64,000 nucleotides of DNA, taken from contig NZ_FPJW01000009.1 in NCBI RefSeq assembly GCF_900119735.1, positions 97,550 through 161,549 on the forward strand, given 5' to 3'. Numbering within the stretch: the stretch's first letter is position 1; every line of letters begins with the position of its first letter. The notes below the pieces were generated by a model that made no database searches, was not told the origin of the DNA, and saw only the letters and a program-made list of their open reading frames with translations. Below are positions 56,097 to 64,000 of the stretch, piece after piece. This stretch comes from Marinospirillum alkaliphilum DSM 21637 (GTDB lineage: Bacteria > Pseudomonadota > Gammaproteobacteria > Pseudomonadales > Halomonadaceae). The position numbers and the translations under genes were made by a program.

Positions 56097-57275
56097 ATGC
56101 AAGATTCTGTGGTGATTGTTTCCGGCGCCCGCACCCCGATGGGCGGCATGATGGGCTCTTTATCCACCCTGACCGCTCCTGAGCTGGGTGGTGTCGCCAT
56201 TGCTGAAGCCGTGCGTCGTGCCGGTCTCCAGCCTGCCGATGTGCAGGAAGTGATCATGGGCTGTGTACTGCCCGCCGGTGTCAAACAAGGCCCCGCACGT
56301 CAGGCCATGATGCAGGCCGGCATTCCGGTGCAAACCGGCGCGACCACCATTAACAAGCTGTGCGGCTCCGGCATGAAGGCAGTGATGCTGGCCCATGACC
56401 TGATCAAGGCCGGCACCAACAACATCATGGTGGCCGGTGGCATGGAAAGCATGTCCAACGCCCCCCACGTACTGACCAAGGCACGCAGCGGTTACCGCCT
56501 GGGTCATGGTGAAATCAAGGATCACATGTTCCTGGATGGCCTGGAAGATGCCCGCACCGGCAAGTTAATGGGTGTGTTTGCCCAGGAAATTGCAGATGAC
56601 AAGGGTTATACCCGTGAAGCCATGGACAACTTTGCCATCAGCTCATTAAAACGCGCCATGACCGCCATTGAGCAGGGCAAACTGAAAGCGGAAACTGCAC
56701 CAGTCACCCTGCAGACCCGCAAGGGTGAAGTGACGGTGGTTGACGACGAACAACCGCATCAGGCCAACATTGAAAAAATCCCTTCACTGCGCCCGGCTTT
56801 CAAAAAAGATGGCACCGTAACAGCTGCCAACTCCAGCTCCATTTCTGATGGCGCTTCAGCCCTGGTGATCATGAGTGAATCCGAAGCCAGGCAACGCGGC
56901 CTGAAACCCATGGCACGCATTGTTGCCCACGCCACCAACTCGCGTGAACCGAGTGAATTCACTCTGGCACCGATTGGTTCCATCGAGAAGGTGCTGGCCA
57001 AAGCCGGTTGGTCGATGGATGAGGTGGATCTGTTTGAAATCAACGAAGCCTTTGCCGTGGTCACCATGCTGGCGATGGATGGTTTGAACATCCCACACGA
57101 AAAAACCAACATCTATGGTGGTGCCTGTGCTCAGGGACATCCCATCGGTTCCACCGGCTCACGCATTCTGGTCACGCTGATGTACGCCCTGCAGCAGGAA
57201 GGCAAAAAGCGCGGTGTTGCCAGCCTGTGCATTGGAGGTGGTGAAGCCACTGCCGTGGCCATTGAACTGATCTGA
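56097..57275 (+). CDS. Thiolase (acetyl-CoA C-acyltransferase)
   Basis: A 392-aa enzyme. ATG 56097 (MQDSVVIVSGARTPMGG) has AGAGGT upstream and gives the normal family length; the frame runs 25 codons further without similarity. The nucleophile Cys89 is in NKLCGSGMKA, with FEINEAFAVV, the catalytic His in GGACAQGHPIGSTGSR, and the second Cys in SLCIGGGEATA. It cleaves 3-ketoacyl-CoA, possibly the 2-methyl form, completing the pathway of the neighbouring genes. A strong terminator follows. Confidence 0.94.
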   Translation: MQDSVVIVSGARTPMGGMMGSLSTLTAPELGGVAIAEAVRRAGLQPADVQEVIMGCVLPAGVKQGPARQAMMQAGIPVQTGATTINKLCGSGMKAVMLAHDLIKAGTNNIMVAGGMESMSNAPHVLTKARSGYRLGHGEIKDHMFLDGLEDARTGKLMGVFAQEIADDKGYTREAMDNFAISSLKRAMTAIEQGKLKAETAPVTLQTRKGEVTVVDDEQPHQANIEKIPSLRPAFKKDGTVTAANSSSISDGASALVIMSESEARQRGLKPMARIVAHATNSREPSEFTLAPIGSIEKVLAKAGWSMDEVDLFEINEAFAVVTMLAMDGLNIPHEKTNIYGGACAQGHPIGSTGSRILVTLMYALQQEGKKRGVASLCIGGGEATAVAIELI

Positions 57276-57288
57276 TCCCCCCGATCCA

Positions 57289-57316
57289 GCGGGAACCCTT
57301 GAAGGTTCCCGCCTTT
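57289..57316 (+). terminator. Rho-independent terminator after thiolase
   Basis: GCGGGAACC (57289-57297) and GGTTCCCGC (57304-57312) pair perfectly around CTTGAA, followed by CTTTA. Confidence 0.82.
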
Positions 57317-57387
57317 ACCCCTTCACCTGCCAGAGAAGATCAGGCAAGATACCGGAACAGCAACTGGATGAACCGGAAACAACCAAG

Positions 57388-59436
57388 ATGCCGATTCTGC
57401 TCAAGGCTCTGCAATACCTGCGCCAGCACCTGAAGCGCCTGCACCTTGCCGGGCTGCTGTCCGGCCTGCTTTGTGTGCTGCTGTTGTTTCCGGCCAGTTC
57501 GTCCACTTCCGCCTTTTTTGGCCGCCAGTACCTGCCACTGCAACCCGATCCCCAGGCACGCCTGCTGTTCACCCAGACGTATCGTGAACTGCGTCGTGGT
57601 CAACTGGTGGACCTGGCCGAAGTACTGCCGAACCTGCAACACTACCCCCTGGCTCCTTATCTGGAATACCAGCTGTTCCGTAATCAACTGGCCTATCGGG
57701 TGGTGGATCAGGACCGCATCCACTCTTTTCTTACCCGTCATGCTGATGCCGGTTTCCATGCCCGCCTGCGTGATGAATGGCTGACCAACCTCGGGCAACA
57801 GCAGAACTGGGACAGCTACCTGCAGGCAACCAGTACCCACGGCCTCTCGAACAACCTCAACCTGCAGTGTTTCCAGTTACGTGCAGAAGCGGCCATCCAG
57901 GGCCAGTCCATGCAATGGCTGGAGCAGGCCGCTGATTTCTGGCGCAACAACCAACCCCTGCCCGCCAGTTGCCGTCCGCTCAGTGAATCCTTGCATCTGC
58001 TGGGCCTGCTCAGCAGTGAAGACTATGCCAATGCCGCGCTGGCACTGATGCGCAATCGCCAGACCAGCCAGGCCTGGGCACTGAATCAGCACCTGACACC
58101 TCAGGATCGCCAGTGGCTGACCTTCTGGCGCAATGCCCGCCAGAATCCCTCCGCACAGATCAATGCGCTGCTACAGGGGCGCGTCAACCTCAAATCTGTT
58201 GATGCATCCTTGCGCGATGAACTGCTGACCGATCTGTTGCAGCACCATGGCCGCACCCATCCAACCCAGACCCGCCAGTTTGTCACTCAACTGACCCAGC
58301 ACGAGCTGATCAGTCAGCAGGCCGGCTGGAGTGTACTGGAGCATCTGGCCATCCGTGCGGCACAGCGCAGCCAGGATGCCACTCTGGAACTTTTTGCCCG
58401 CATACCAACAGAAGCCCGCTCATTCACAGGACATGAGTGGTATGCCCGTACCCTGCTGCGCCAGGCGCAGTGGCCGGAACTGCTGGATGCCCTGCAATGG
58501 TTGAATGCCGAACAGCTGTCTACGGGAGAATGGCGCTACTGGCAGGCTCATGCCCTGCAGCAGACCGGTGAAACAGCAGAAGCCAGACAGCGCCTGCAAG
58601 CCCTGGCAACTGAGCGTCAGTATTATGGTTTTCTGGCAGCGCGTGAACTGGGGCTTCCCCTCAGCATGAATGCCGCAGATACACCCATTCAGGCACACCA
58701 TCTGCAGGAACTGAGTCAACACCCCGGTCTGATTCGTGCGGCGGAGCTCTACTTCACCGGTTTTACTGAAGATGCCACCCGTGAATGGCTGCACAGCCTG
58801 CGTGATGCCACACCGGAAGACTGGATTCAGGCCGGTTGGCTGGCGCGCCACTGGGGCTGGCATGATCGCAGTGTGGATGCTGCCAATCGTGCCGGCATGA
58901 TGGATGCACTGGAATTGCGTTTCCCGCTGGCACACCTGGAAACCCTGCAGCCACTGGCACAGCAGGCCAATCTGGAACTGTCACTGATTCTGGCCCTGAT
59001 CCGCAAGGAAAGCCTGTTTAATCCTGATGCCCGTTCACCGGTCGGTGCGCTGGGCCTGATGCAGGTGATGCCCGCCACCGGGCAGCAGGTATCCCGCCAG
59101 CTGCGCATCAACCTGCAACCCGAATCCGACCTGCTGAAACCGGAATACAACCTGCCTGTGGGTGTGCATTACCTGGCCGGGCTGATGCGCCGTTATCAGC
59201 AGGACCCGATACTGGCTGCCGCGGCTTACAATGCCGGCCCCACTCGCGCCAACAGCTGGCGTAACAGCTTCGGGCAGGAAACCGATCCACTGTGGGTGGA
59301 ACGCATCACCTTTGCCGAAACCCGCGACTACGTCAAAAGCCTGATCGCCTTCAGTGAAGTTTATGCCTGGCGGCTGGCTCAGGAAGCGCAGCGCCAGGCA
59401 CTGCTTAACCCCTTGCCACCAGGCCCCGAAGGCTGA
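57388..59436 (+). CDS. slt: Soluble lytic murein transglycosylase (Slt70-like)
   Basis: A 682-aa periplasmic enzyme cleaving peptidoglycan to 1,6-anhydro-muropeptides. The N-terminal signal/membrane segment is AGLLSGLLCVLLLFPASSST. A long alpha-superhelical U-domain follows (about 50-500), then the SLT domain with catalytic Glu541 in LILALIRKESLFNPDA, SPVGALGLMQVMPATGQQ and AAAYNAGPTRANSWR. Length is close to E. coli Slt70. GGAAA lies upstream of the ATG. Confidence 0.94.
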   Translation: MPILLKALQYLRQHLKRLHLAGLLSGLLCVLLLFPASSSTSAFFGRQYLPLQPDPQARLLFTQTYRELRRGQLVDLAEVLPNLQHYPLAPYLEYQLFRNQLAYRVVDQDRIHSFLTRHADAGFHARLRDEWLTNLGQQQNWDSYLQATSTHGLSNNLNLQCFQLRAEAAIQGQSMQWLEQAADFWRNNQPLPASCRPLSESLHLLGLLSSEDYANAALALMRNRQTSQAWALNQHLTPQDRQWLTFWRNARQNPSAQINALLQGRVNLKSVDASLRDELLTDLLQHHGRTHPTQTRQFVTQLTQHELISQQAGWSVLEHLAIRAAQRSQDATLELFARIPTEARSFTGHEWYARTLLRQAQWPELLDALQWLNAEQLSTGEWRYWQAHALQQTGETAEARQRLQALATERQYYGFLAARELGLPLSMNAADTPIQAHHLQELSQHPGLIRAAELYFTGFTEDATREWLHSLRDATPEDWIQAGWLARHWGWHDRSVDAANRAGMMDALELRFPLAHLETLQPLAQQANLELSLILALIRKESLFNPDARSPVGALGLMQVMPATGQQVSRQLRINLQPESDLLKPEYNLPVGVHYLAGLMRRYQQDPILAAAAYNAGPTRANSWRNSFGQETDPLWVERITFAETRDYVKSLIAFSEVYAWRLAQEAQRQALLNPLPPGPEG

Positions 59437-59456
59437 TCCGGCATAACAGGAATACC

Positions 59457-60203
59457 ATGTTTCCCCGCATTCGAATTGTTCTGGTGCAAACGCATCATCC
59501 CGGCAATATCGGTTCAGCCGCACGGGCCATGAAAACCATGGGGCTGGAACGGCTGTACCTGGTCAACCCAACCGAATTTCCTCACCCCGAAGCCACCCGA
59601 CTGGCAGCCGGTGCCACCGACCTGCTGGATCGTGCGGTGGTCTGTGACAGCCTGCAGCAGGCCGTTGCTGACTGCTCACTGGTGGTGGGTGCCAGTGCTC
59701 GACTCAGGCAACTGGCACTGGGCAACCTTGATCCGGAAGGCTGCGGCAGGCAATTGATTAAAGAAAGTCAGCAGCAGCAGGAAGTGGCGCTGGTATTCGG
59801 CCGCGAGCGCAGCGGTCTGCACAATGAAGAACTGGCCTGCTGCACCCATCAGGTCAGCATCGATGGCAACCCCGAGTACAACATTCTCAATCTGGCCCAG
59901 GCGGTGCAACTGCTGTGTTATGAAATCTTCCGTGCCGGTCGTCAGCCAACACCTGCTGCGGAAAACACCACCATTTATCCCAGCCTGGAGGCGGTGCAAG
60001 GTTTTGAGGCCCATCTGGAACAGGCACTCAGAGCCAGTGGTTTTCTCAACGGCGCTTCTGACCACGGATTAAAAGCCCTGCAAACCCTGTTTCGCCGTGC
60101 CAGACCGGACCAACGCGAACTGGGCATGCTGCGCAGCCTGGTCAGTCGCCTGGAGCATCAGGGACGCTTTTATTATCAACACAACAAGGATGCTGATTCA
60201 TGA
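59457..60203 (+). CDS. trmJ: tRNA (cytidine/uridine-2'-O-) methyltransferase TrmJ
   Basis: A 248-aa SPOUT-fold methyltransferase acting on tRNA position 32. It shows IVLVQTHHPGNIGSAARAMKTMGL at residues 7-30, LVNPTEFPHPEA, VALVFGRERSGL and IDGNPEYNILNLAQAVQLL, the knot and SAM-binding region. A C-terminal helical extension is present. AGGA precedes the ATG. It overlaps the LysE-family gene by four bases (ATGA). Confidence 0.93.
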   Translation: MFPRIRIVLVQTHHPGNIGSAARAMKTMGLERLYLVNPTEFPHPEATRLAAGATDLLDRAVVCDSLQQAVADCSLVVGASARLRQLALGNLDPEGCGRQLIKESQQQQEVALVFGRERSGLHNEELACCTHQVSIDGNPEYNILNLAQAVQLLCYEIFRAGRQPTPAAENTTIYPSLEAVQGFEAHLEQALRASGFLNGASDHGLKALQTLFRRARPDQRELGMLRSLVSRLEHQGRFYYQHNKDADS

Positions 60204-60811
60204 CCCTTGCGGCCTGGTTGTCCGTCGCCACCATCTGTTTTCTGGGTGCCGCATCACCCGGTCCCAGCCTGGCAATGGTGCTGCGCCACACCCTGTCCGG
60301 CTCGCGCCGCAATGGCATCATTGCCGCCCTTGCCCACGGTGCCGGTGTCGGTCTCTATGCACTGCTGGTGGTCCTGGGACTGGGACGCCTGCTGGTGGAA
60401 CTGCCCGGACTGTATCAATTGCTGGCCTGGGGTGGTGCCGCTTATCTGGCGTGGCTGGGCATTCAGGCCCTGCGGGCCGGACAAACCTCAGCCCTGCATG
60501 CAGATGCACTACAGGCACCCACTGCTCTGACAGCCGTGCGGGATGGTTTTATGGTGGCGTTTCTCAATCCCAAGCTGGCCATCTTTTTTGTGGCCCTGTT
60601 TTCACAATTCATTCAACCCGGTCAGTCGCTGGAAACCAAGCTGATTCTGGCCGCCACCGCCTGGAGCATCGACACCGGCTGGTATCTGCTGGTGGCTTTT
60701 GGCCTGTCTCATTCGCAGGTATTGCCCTGGCTGCAGCAACGTGCCCGGTGGATCAACCGCATCACCGGTTGCCTGCTGCTGTTGCTGGCATTGCGAGTCA
60801 TCACCCTCTAG
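60200..60811 (+). CDS. LysE-family amino-acid/metabolite exporter
   Basis: A 203-aa inner-membrane protein with about six hydrophobic segments. It shows CFLGAASPGPSLAMVLRHTLSGSRRNGIIAALAHGAGVGL, the RhtB/LysE signature, and DGFMVAFLNPKLAIFFVALFSQFI. The substrate is unknown; relatives export lysine, threonine, homoserine or other small compounds. It starts inside the end of trmJ (ATGA), with AAGGA in trmJ as ribosome site. Confidence 0.9.
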   Translation: MTLAAWLSVATICFLGAASPGPSLAMVLRHTLSGSRRNGIIAALAHGAGVGLYALLVVLGLGRLLVELPGLYQLLAWGGAAYLAWLGIQALRAGQTSALHADALQAPTALTAVRDGFMVAFLNPKLAIFFVALFSQFIQPGQSLETKLILAATAWSIDTGWYLLVAFGLSHSQVLPWLQQRARWINRITGCLLLLLALRVITL

Positions 60812-60844
60812 ATTGTCAGGTAAACCCTGAAAGGATCACTGCCC

Positions 60845-61600
60845 ATGTCCACCCAGTTTCCAGAGGAGCTGACCGGTTTTGACTGCAAACAATGCGCAGG
60901 CAAACTGGATTTTGATTTCAGCTTTGCCTACCAACCGATTGTTGACCTGCAGGCAGGCCAGATCTGGGGTTATGAAGCACTGGTTCGCGGCCTGCAAGGG
61001 GAGTCAGCTTTTCAGGTATTGGCAAGGGTGAATGACAGCAATCGTTATGCCTTTGACCAGGCCTGTCGAGTCAAGGCCATCAGCCTGGCCGCAGAACTGG
61101 GGTTACAGCAGATCCTCAGTATCAACTTCCTGCCCAATGCCGTTTATGAACCGGCCCACTGCATTCGCAGCACCCTGGCAGCAGCCGAGCGGGTGGGTTT
61201 TCCCACCGAGCGCATCATGTTTGAAATCACCGAATCCGAACAGGTACACGACCCAGAGCACCTGACCCGGATTTTCCGTTATTACAGTGAACAGGGATTC
61301 ATCACCGCACTGGATGACTTTGGTGCCGGGCATGCCGGGCTGACACTGCTGGCTCGTTTTGTCCCCGGCCTGATGAAAATCGACATGGAGCTGGTGCGCG
61401 ACATCCCGACACACCGTGCCAAACAGGTGATCGTCACTGCACTGATCAACATCTGCCGCGAGCTGAATATCACGCTACTGGCTGAAGGCGTGGAAACAGC
61501 AGCGGAAAAGGACTGGTTTCTGGAGCGCGAAGTGTACCTGATGCAGGGTTACCACTTCGCCCGCCCCGGTTTTCAATGCCTGCCAACCGTAAGTTTCTGA
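60845..61600 (+). CDS. Stand-alone EAL-domain cyclic-di-GMP phosphodiesterase
   Basis: A 251-aa cytoplasmic protein that is nearly all EAL domain. Catalytic and metal residues are intact: EALVRG near residue 44, the Asn in LSINFLPNAVY, FEITESE, ITALDDFGAGHAG, KIDMELVRD, LLAEGVET and the Gln in YLMQGYHFARP. A short N-terminal stretch has a Cys pair (FDCKQCAG). AAGGA lies ten bases upstream. It could degrade cyclic-di-GMP made by the GGDEF protein encoded at 42565 or by others; no sensor domain is attached. Confidence 0.92.
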   Translation: MSTQFPEELTGFDCKQCAGKLDFDFSFAYQPIVDLQAGQIWGYEALVRGLQGESAFQVLARVNDSNRYAFDQACRVKAISLAAELGLQQILSINFLPNAVYEPAHCIRSTLAAAERVGFPTERIMFEITESEQVHDPEHLTRIFRYYSEQGFITALDDFGAGHAGLTLLARFVPGLMKIDMELVRDIPTHRAKQVIVTALINICRELNITLLAEGVETAAEKDWFLEREVYLMQGYHFARPGFQCLPTVSF

Positions 61601-61662
61601 AACCTTCACCCGGAACAGCTTGCCATGGAGCAACTTCAGCCTGGTAGCCATTGCTGGGGCTG
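61601..61662 (-). other. Possible relic of a gene 3' end downstream of the DUF596 gene
   Basis: On the minus strand this short stretch reads GLDVSPSNGYQ then AEVAPWQAVPGEGF in one frame. That resembles the C-terminal part of the two-TM protein at 62102 (ETPWQAVSVEAFTGF); 14 of 18 bases match around PWQAV. It may be the remnant of a lost second copy. Short and uncertain. Confidence 0.3.
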
Positions 61663-61665
61663 ACA

Positions 61666-62109
61666 TCAAGGCCAGAATATTTTGCCAGTTTCAAGATCAA
61701 CCCAGCCGATTTGTGGGCATTTTTCATCGTACCAAAAGTGTGAAATACGCTGATCATTAATATCCTTGAAATCGGTAGGCAGCACCTCCCTGAAATACTG
61801 GATCAATTTATCTGTAGTCAAACCCCATATATCAAAAGGCTCTGATGAACAACCTTCTCTTACAGGTACCTGCTGCCCTGTTATTGCTGCGTCTTTCCAG
61901 ACTTGGACTGGAGGAGTAAATACAATTCTTTGTTCATCCAGCATTCGCTTGAGCATCATGAAGAAAAACTCACGATGTTCATCAATGGAAAAATCCTCTC
62001 CCTCATAATAAAAGCCGAGCCATCCACCCCATGAATCCTGACAGATCAGGTCATAGATGCGTTCAAGCCTTTGCTCCAGCTTGTCTCTCACTATCAGTGG
62101 ATTACTCAA
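61666..62109 (-). CDS. DUF596-family protein, candidate immunity protein
   Basis: A 147-aa soluble acidic, Trp-rich protein. It shows WGGWLGFYYEGEDFSIDEHREFFFMMLKRMLDEQRIVF, then FDIWGLTTDKLIQYFREVLP, and ends CPQIGWVDLETGKIFWP; these pattern features match my recollection of DUF596. DUF596 genes are often found beside polymorphic-toxin or contact-dependent inhibition loci as small downstream genes, so an immunity role is plausible but inferred. The start overlaps the upstream two-TM gene by eight bases, implying coupled translation. AT-rich relative to the window core. Confidence 0.7.
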   Translation of the reverse strand: MSNPLIVRDKLEQRLERIYDLICQDSWGGWLGFYYEGEDFSIDEHREFFFMMLKRMLDEQRIVFTPPVQVWKDAAITGQQVPVREGCSSEPFDIWGLTTDKLIQYFREVLPTDFKDINDQRISHFWYDEKCPQIGWVDLETGKIFWP

Positions 62110-62836
62110 AATGCAGCTCCCACTTACCCCAATTAACCTTATATTTGTAAAAGCTAAAACCTGTGAAAGCCTCCACAGAAACAGCTTGCCACGGTGTTTC
62201 TATGGCCCACCTCACTCGTCCTTCTAGAGGGTCTGCATCCAAATCAAAGCCTCTCAATCGAAACAGCCCTTCTCTCGAATCCAACTCATAAAAAAACATT
62301 TTTTCTATTTTTTGCAGATCACCATCCTTGAGTCTTTTATAAAAAACAGTTGGCTCCGGAAGCTGTTTTTTCTCAGTCAACTCCAGAAAGTAGTCAACAA
62401 CCTGGCTGCCACTTAATCCAGAGAACTTCTTTATATTTTGATTTTTTTTCTCAAGATTCAACAGGCAATAAGAATCCATGTCAATTCCATTGCAGCCACT
62501 AACCTTATAAAAAATCCGCTTCAGCTCCCTAGTTCTATACGAAGGGAAATTACGCTCACCCTTAATCACCCCAAAAACACCGGCCCCATAAGCAAAAAAA
62601 GATAAAAACACTAGAATACAAGCTAGTATTCGATACCACCTTTGGCTTGCGGGGCCATAACCAACCATATCTGCACCAAAGAATTTATAAATCCCATCGA
62701 AGATTTCTATTGCATTCCACATAAGAAATACTGGGAAGGCCATGACGATAAACAATTTCAGAGCGATTAAATTTATTGCCCTCCAGCTATACTCCTGCAA
62801 TTGAATTATTTTCTGAACGCTGTTCCTGTTCATCAC
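62102..62836 (-). CDS. Unrecognised two-transmembrane protein in a toxin/immunity-like module
   Basis: A 244-aa protein that I do not recognise. Two hydrophobic helices are near the N-terminus (LIALKLFIVMAFPVFLMW at about 23-46 and WYRILACILVFLSFFAYG at about 67-92). A ~150-residue soluble domain follows, with charged segments (YRTRELKRIFYKVSG, VFYKRLKDGDLQKIEK) and a Trp-rich end (IETPWQAVSVEAFTG, KVNWGKWELHFE). It overlaps the upstream gene by four bases and the DUF596 gene by eight. It could be a membrane-acting toxin, a membrane-anchored immunity protein or an accessory factor; context alone cannot decide. AT-rich. Confidence 0.75.
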   Translation of the reverse strand: MMNRNSVQKIIQLQEYSWRAINLIALKLFIVMAFPVFLMWNAIEIFDGIYKFFGADMVGYGPASQRWYRILACILVFLSFFAYGAGVFGVIKGERNFPSYRTRELKRIFYKVSGCNGIDMDSYCLLNLEKKNQNIKKFSGLSGSQVVDYFLELTEKKQLPEPTVFYKRLKDGDLQKIEKMFFYELDSREGLFRLRGFDLDADPLEGRVRWAIETPWQAVSVEAFTGFSFYKYKVNWGKWELHFE

Positions 62837-63687
62837 TTTCCAGCTTCCAAATTATCCGGGAGTCTGATAAATGAAGGAATATTCTCAACTGTTGTTTGAG
62901 TGGCATTTTTTACTGCATTTGCAGCGGATGGCTGAACGTAAGGTTGAATTAAGTTAGAAGCACCTTGCCCAAAAAAAGGCGCAACACCAGTGAAAACTGC
63001 TCCCATTCCTGCACTGACTGGTACAGACCTATCTTCTTGGTAAAAAGTGTTCTGTACCGCTGTATTGCCACCGGCTGCTGTCGCACCAACAGCAATGTTG
63101 CCTGCTGTCTTTGTGCTAACATATGGAGCGGCAATTACAGCAACTGTACCAGTAATAAGGCTCTGAGCAGGGCGATATTCCCCACCCTGAACCATCTGAC
63201 CCGCAGCATCAAAGCCAGCTCCAACACTAAAGGCAGTAGCAACTCCCTTTTTTGTTTGATCTCTCACTATATTAGTCAGAAAAAATGGACCTGTAGCAAA
63301 ACTCGCAATTCCCATCGTTAGCTGATGCTGCGCTCTTTGTTGTTCTTCTGGACTTATCAGGTCAACTGGTTCATGCATGTTGAATGGCATACCCGCTGCA
63401 GCAACACCCAGCTCTCCCTTGCTGTTCGGCCGAATGGTTTGAGGAGGGATTAGCACTGGTTCACCTTGTTTCGGTACTTCCCAATGATAGGGTGAGTCTG
63501 CACCACCGGTATTGTTAATGATAAAACTGACCAAAGTCGGCTCCAGATCTTTCGGAATCAATTGAACATAAACACCATCTGCAGTTTGCAGCCAGTTTCC
63601 ACCCTCATCAAAACGTTCTGCGGCATAACCATCATACCGGTCTTCCAGCGTCGAATCATTCTGATTTACGATGATGTTGAATCCCGG
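62833..63687 (-). pseudogene. 3' fragment of a larger ORF cut by an IS3-family element
   Basis: The frame is open from the stop at 62833 back through 63702 (in-frame TAA at 63703-63705, already inside IS DNA) with no credible start near its left-hand beginning; it reads GFNIIVNQNDSTLEDRYDG just after the IS junction. The last ~285 residues are unrecognised. They include WEVPKQGEPVLIPPQTIRP and Gly/Ala-rich hydrophobic stretches (GIASFATGPFFLTNIV, AGNIAVGATAAGG, GMGAVFTGVAPFFG) like the pretoxin regions of large secreted toxins. I infer the tail of a second polymorphic-toxin or adhesin gene whose 5' part lies beyond the IS. It overlaps the two-TM gene by four bases. Confidence 0.6.
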
Positions 63688-64000
63688 GTAATCCCCCCAT
63701 TTTTAACGGGGTTCAAAAGTAGAGTCAGGCCACCATGGCCAGTTTTTGTTGAGGGGTGATCCCTCCAAGCCCCATATTGGGCCGTTCATTATTGTAATGC
63801 CAGAGCCAGCCTGTGGCGTAGTTCTGAACTTCTTCAACGCTATCGAACAGGTGTTGTGCCAACCAGTCATAACGTACGGTTCGGTTATAGCGCTCAATGT
63901 AGGCATTCTGTTGTGGTTTGCCAGGCTGGATAAAGGTTAAAGCAATACCCTGCTCTCCTGCCCAGGCTGCTAGCTTGCCACTGACGTATTCCGGGCCGTT
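63688..64000 (-). mobile_element. IS3-family insertion sequence, one end (other end outside window)
   Basis: One end of an IS element. The boundary near 63688 begins TAATCCCCCC with an adjacent AACGGGG, a short inverted repeat typical of IS ends. The transposase gene it carries is listed separately. The other end and any target duplication lie outside the window. Confidence 0.75.
63725..64000 (-). CDS. IS3-family transposase OrfB (C-terminal part, 5' end outside window)
   Basis: A 91-residue C-terminal segment of an rve/DDE integrase-type transposase, open at the window edge. It begins NGPEYVSGKLAAWAGEQGI, has the final catalytic Glu in QQNAYIERYNRTVRYDWL, and ends in the usual NNERPNMGLGGITPQQKLA tail before its TGA. 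This fits IS3-family OrfB. The correct frame is the one ending at 63725; other open frames across it are spurious. Confidence 0.92.
   Translation of the reverse strand, partial: NGPEYVSGKLAAWAGEQGIALTFIQPGKPQQNAYIERYNRTVRYDWLAQHLFDSVEEVQNYATGWLWHYNNERPNMGLGGITPQQKLAMVA

Noticed and set aside
61470..61757. 95-codon minus-strand frame overlapping the EAL and DUF596 genes
   Set aside because: Overlaps both real genes and lacks a signal; only its PWQAV stretch is noted as a possible relic.
63703..63906. Minus-strand frame over the IS end
   Set aside because: Shifted frame of the transposase; the correct frame ends at 63725 and carries the IS3-family signature.
1..64000. CRISPR arrays, rRNA genes or phage integration sites
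   Set aside because: No regularly spaced direct repeats, no rRNA-like sequence, and no duplicated tRNA 3' ends next to integrase genes were seen.

Overview
The window looks like a chromosomal piece from a gammaproteobacterium of the Pseudomonas / marine Oceanospirillales-Marinobacter type. The basis is gene order: hemA-prfA-prmC-(lrp)-moeB read leftward, divergent from TPR lipoprotein-lolB-ispE-tRNA-Gln-prs-rplY-pth-ychF, followed by dsbD-aroQ-accB-accC-prmA-zinc ribbon-dusB-fis-purH. These are pseudomonad-like neighbourhoods. The genus cannot be read from the sequence alone. Most of the window is evenly GC-moderate and densely coded; both edges are AT-richer and look mobile.

Layout. 1-10181 (minus): a two-partner secretion / contact-dependent inhibition-like locus in the order transporter (TpsB/CdiB), 2722-aa exoprotein (TpsA/CdiA-like) and an overlapping small gene cut by the window edge that is a candidate immunity gene. 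10246-11157: a drug/metabolite transporter. 11198-23209: the hemA and lolB/prs/ychF housekeeping blocks with tRNA-Gln and tRNA-Met. 23359-32681: dsbD, the aroQ-accBC-prmA block, dusB-fis and purH. 32779-38196: a DUF2061 membrane protein under a Fur-like box, the folE-folX-small membrane protein-outer-membrane barrel set, a small exported protein, an MltC-like transglycosylase and a hypothetical protein. 38203-42522: two paralogous long acyl-CoA dehydrogenases. The first is flanked by two inverted copies of a ~142-bp MITE-like element and has a PsrA-type operator. 42565-45333: a PAS-GGDEF-EAL protein. 45551-50327: tRNA-Leu and the bioBFHCD operon with two BirA-like operators, divergent from comF. 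51120-57275: a short/branched-chain acyl-CoA catabolic cluster (acyl-CoA dehydrogenase, SDR, acyl-CoA ligase, TetR regulator, thiolase) with two matching TetR-type operators and a separate palindrome. 57388-61600: slt, trmJ, a LysE-type exporter and a stand-alone EAL protein. 61666-64000 (minus): an AT-rich accessory edge made of a DUF596 protein, an unrecognised two-TM protein and a truncated upstream ORF, all overlapping, cut by an IS3-family element at the right edge.

How the parts work together. The core supplies tetrapyrrole, translation, lipoprotein, isoprenoid, PRPP, fatty-acid, biotin and folate functions. Biotin synthesis (bioBFHCD) feeds the AccB biotin carrier encoded in the same window. 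Three acyl-CoA dehydrogenases, a thiolase and an acyl-CoA ligase with separate candidate operators suggest a lifestyle that uses fatty or branched-chain acids. The most accessory, possibly undescribed material is at the two edges: the toxin tip plus overlapping small gene at the left, and the coupled three-gene module interrupted by an IS at the right.
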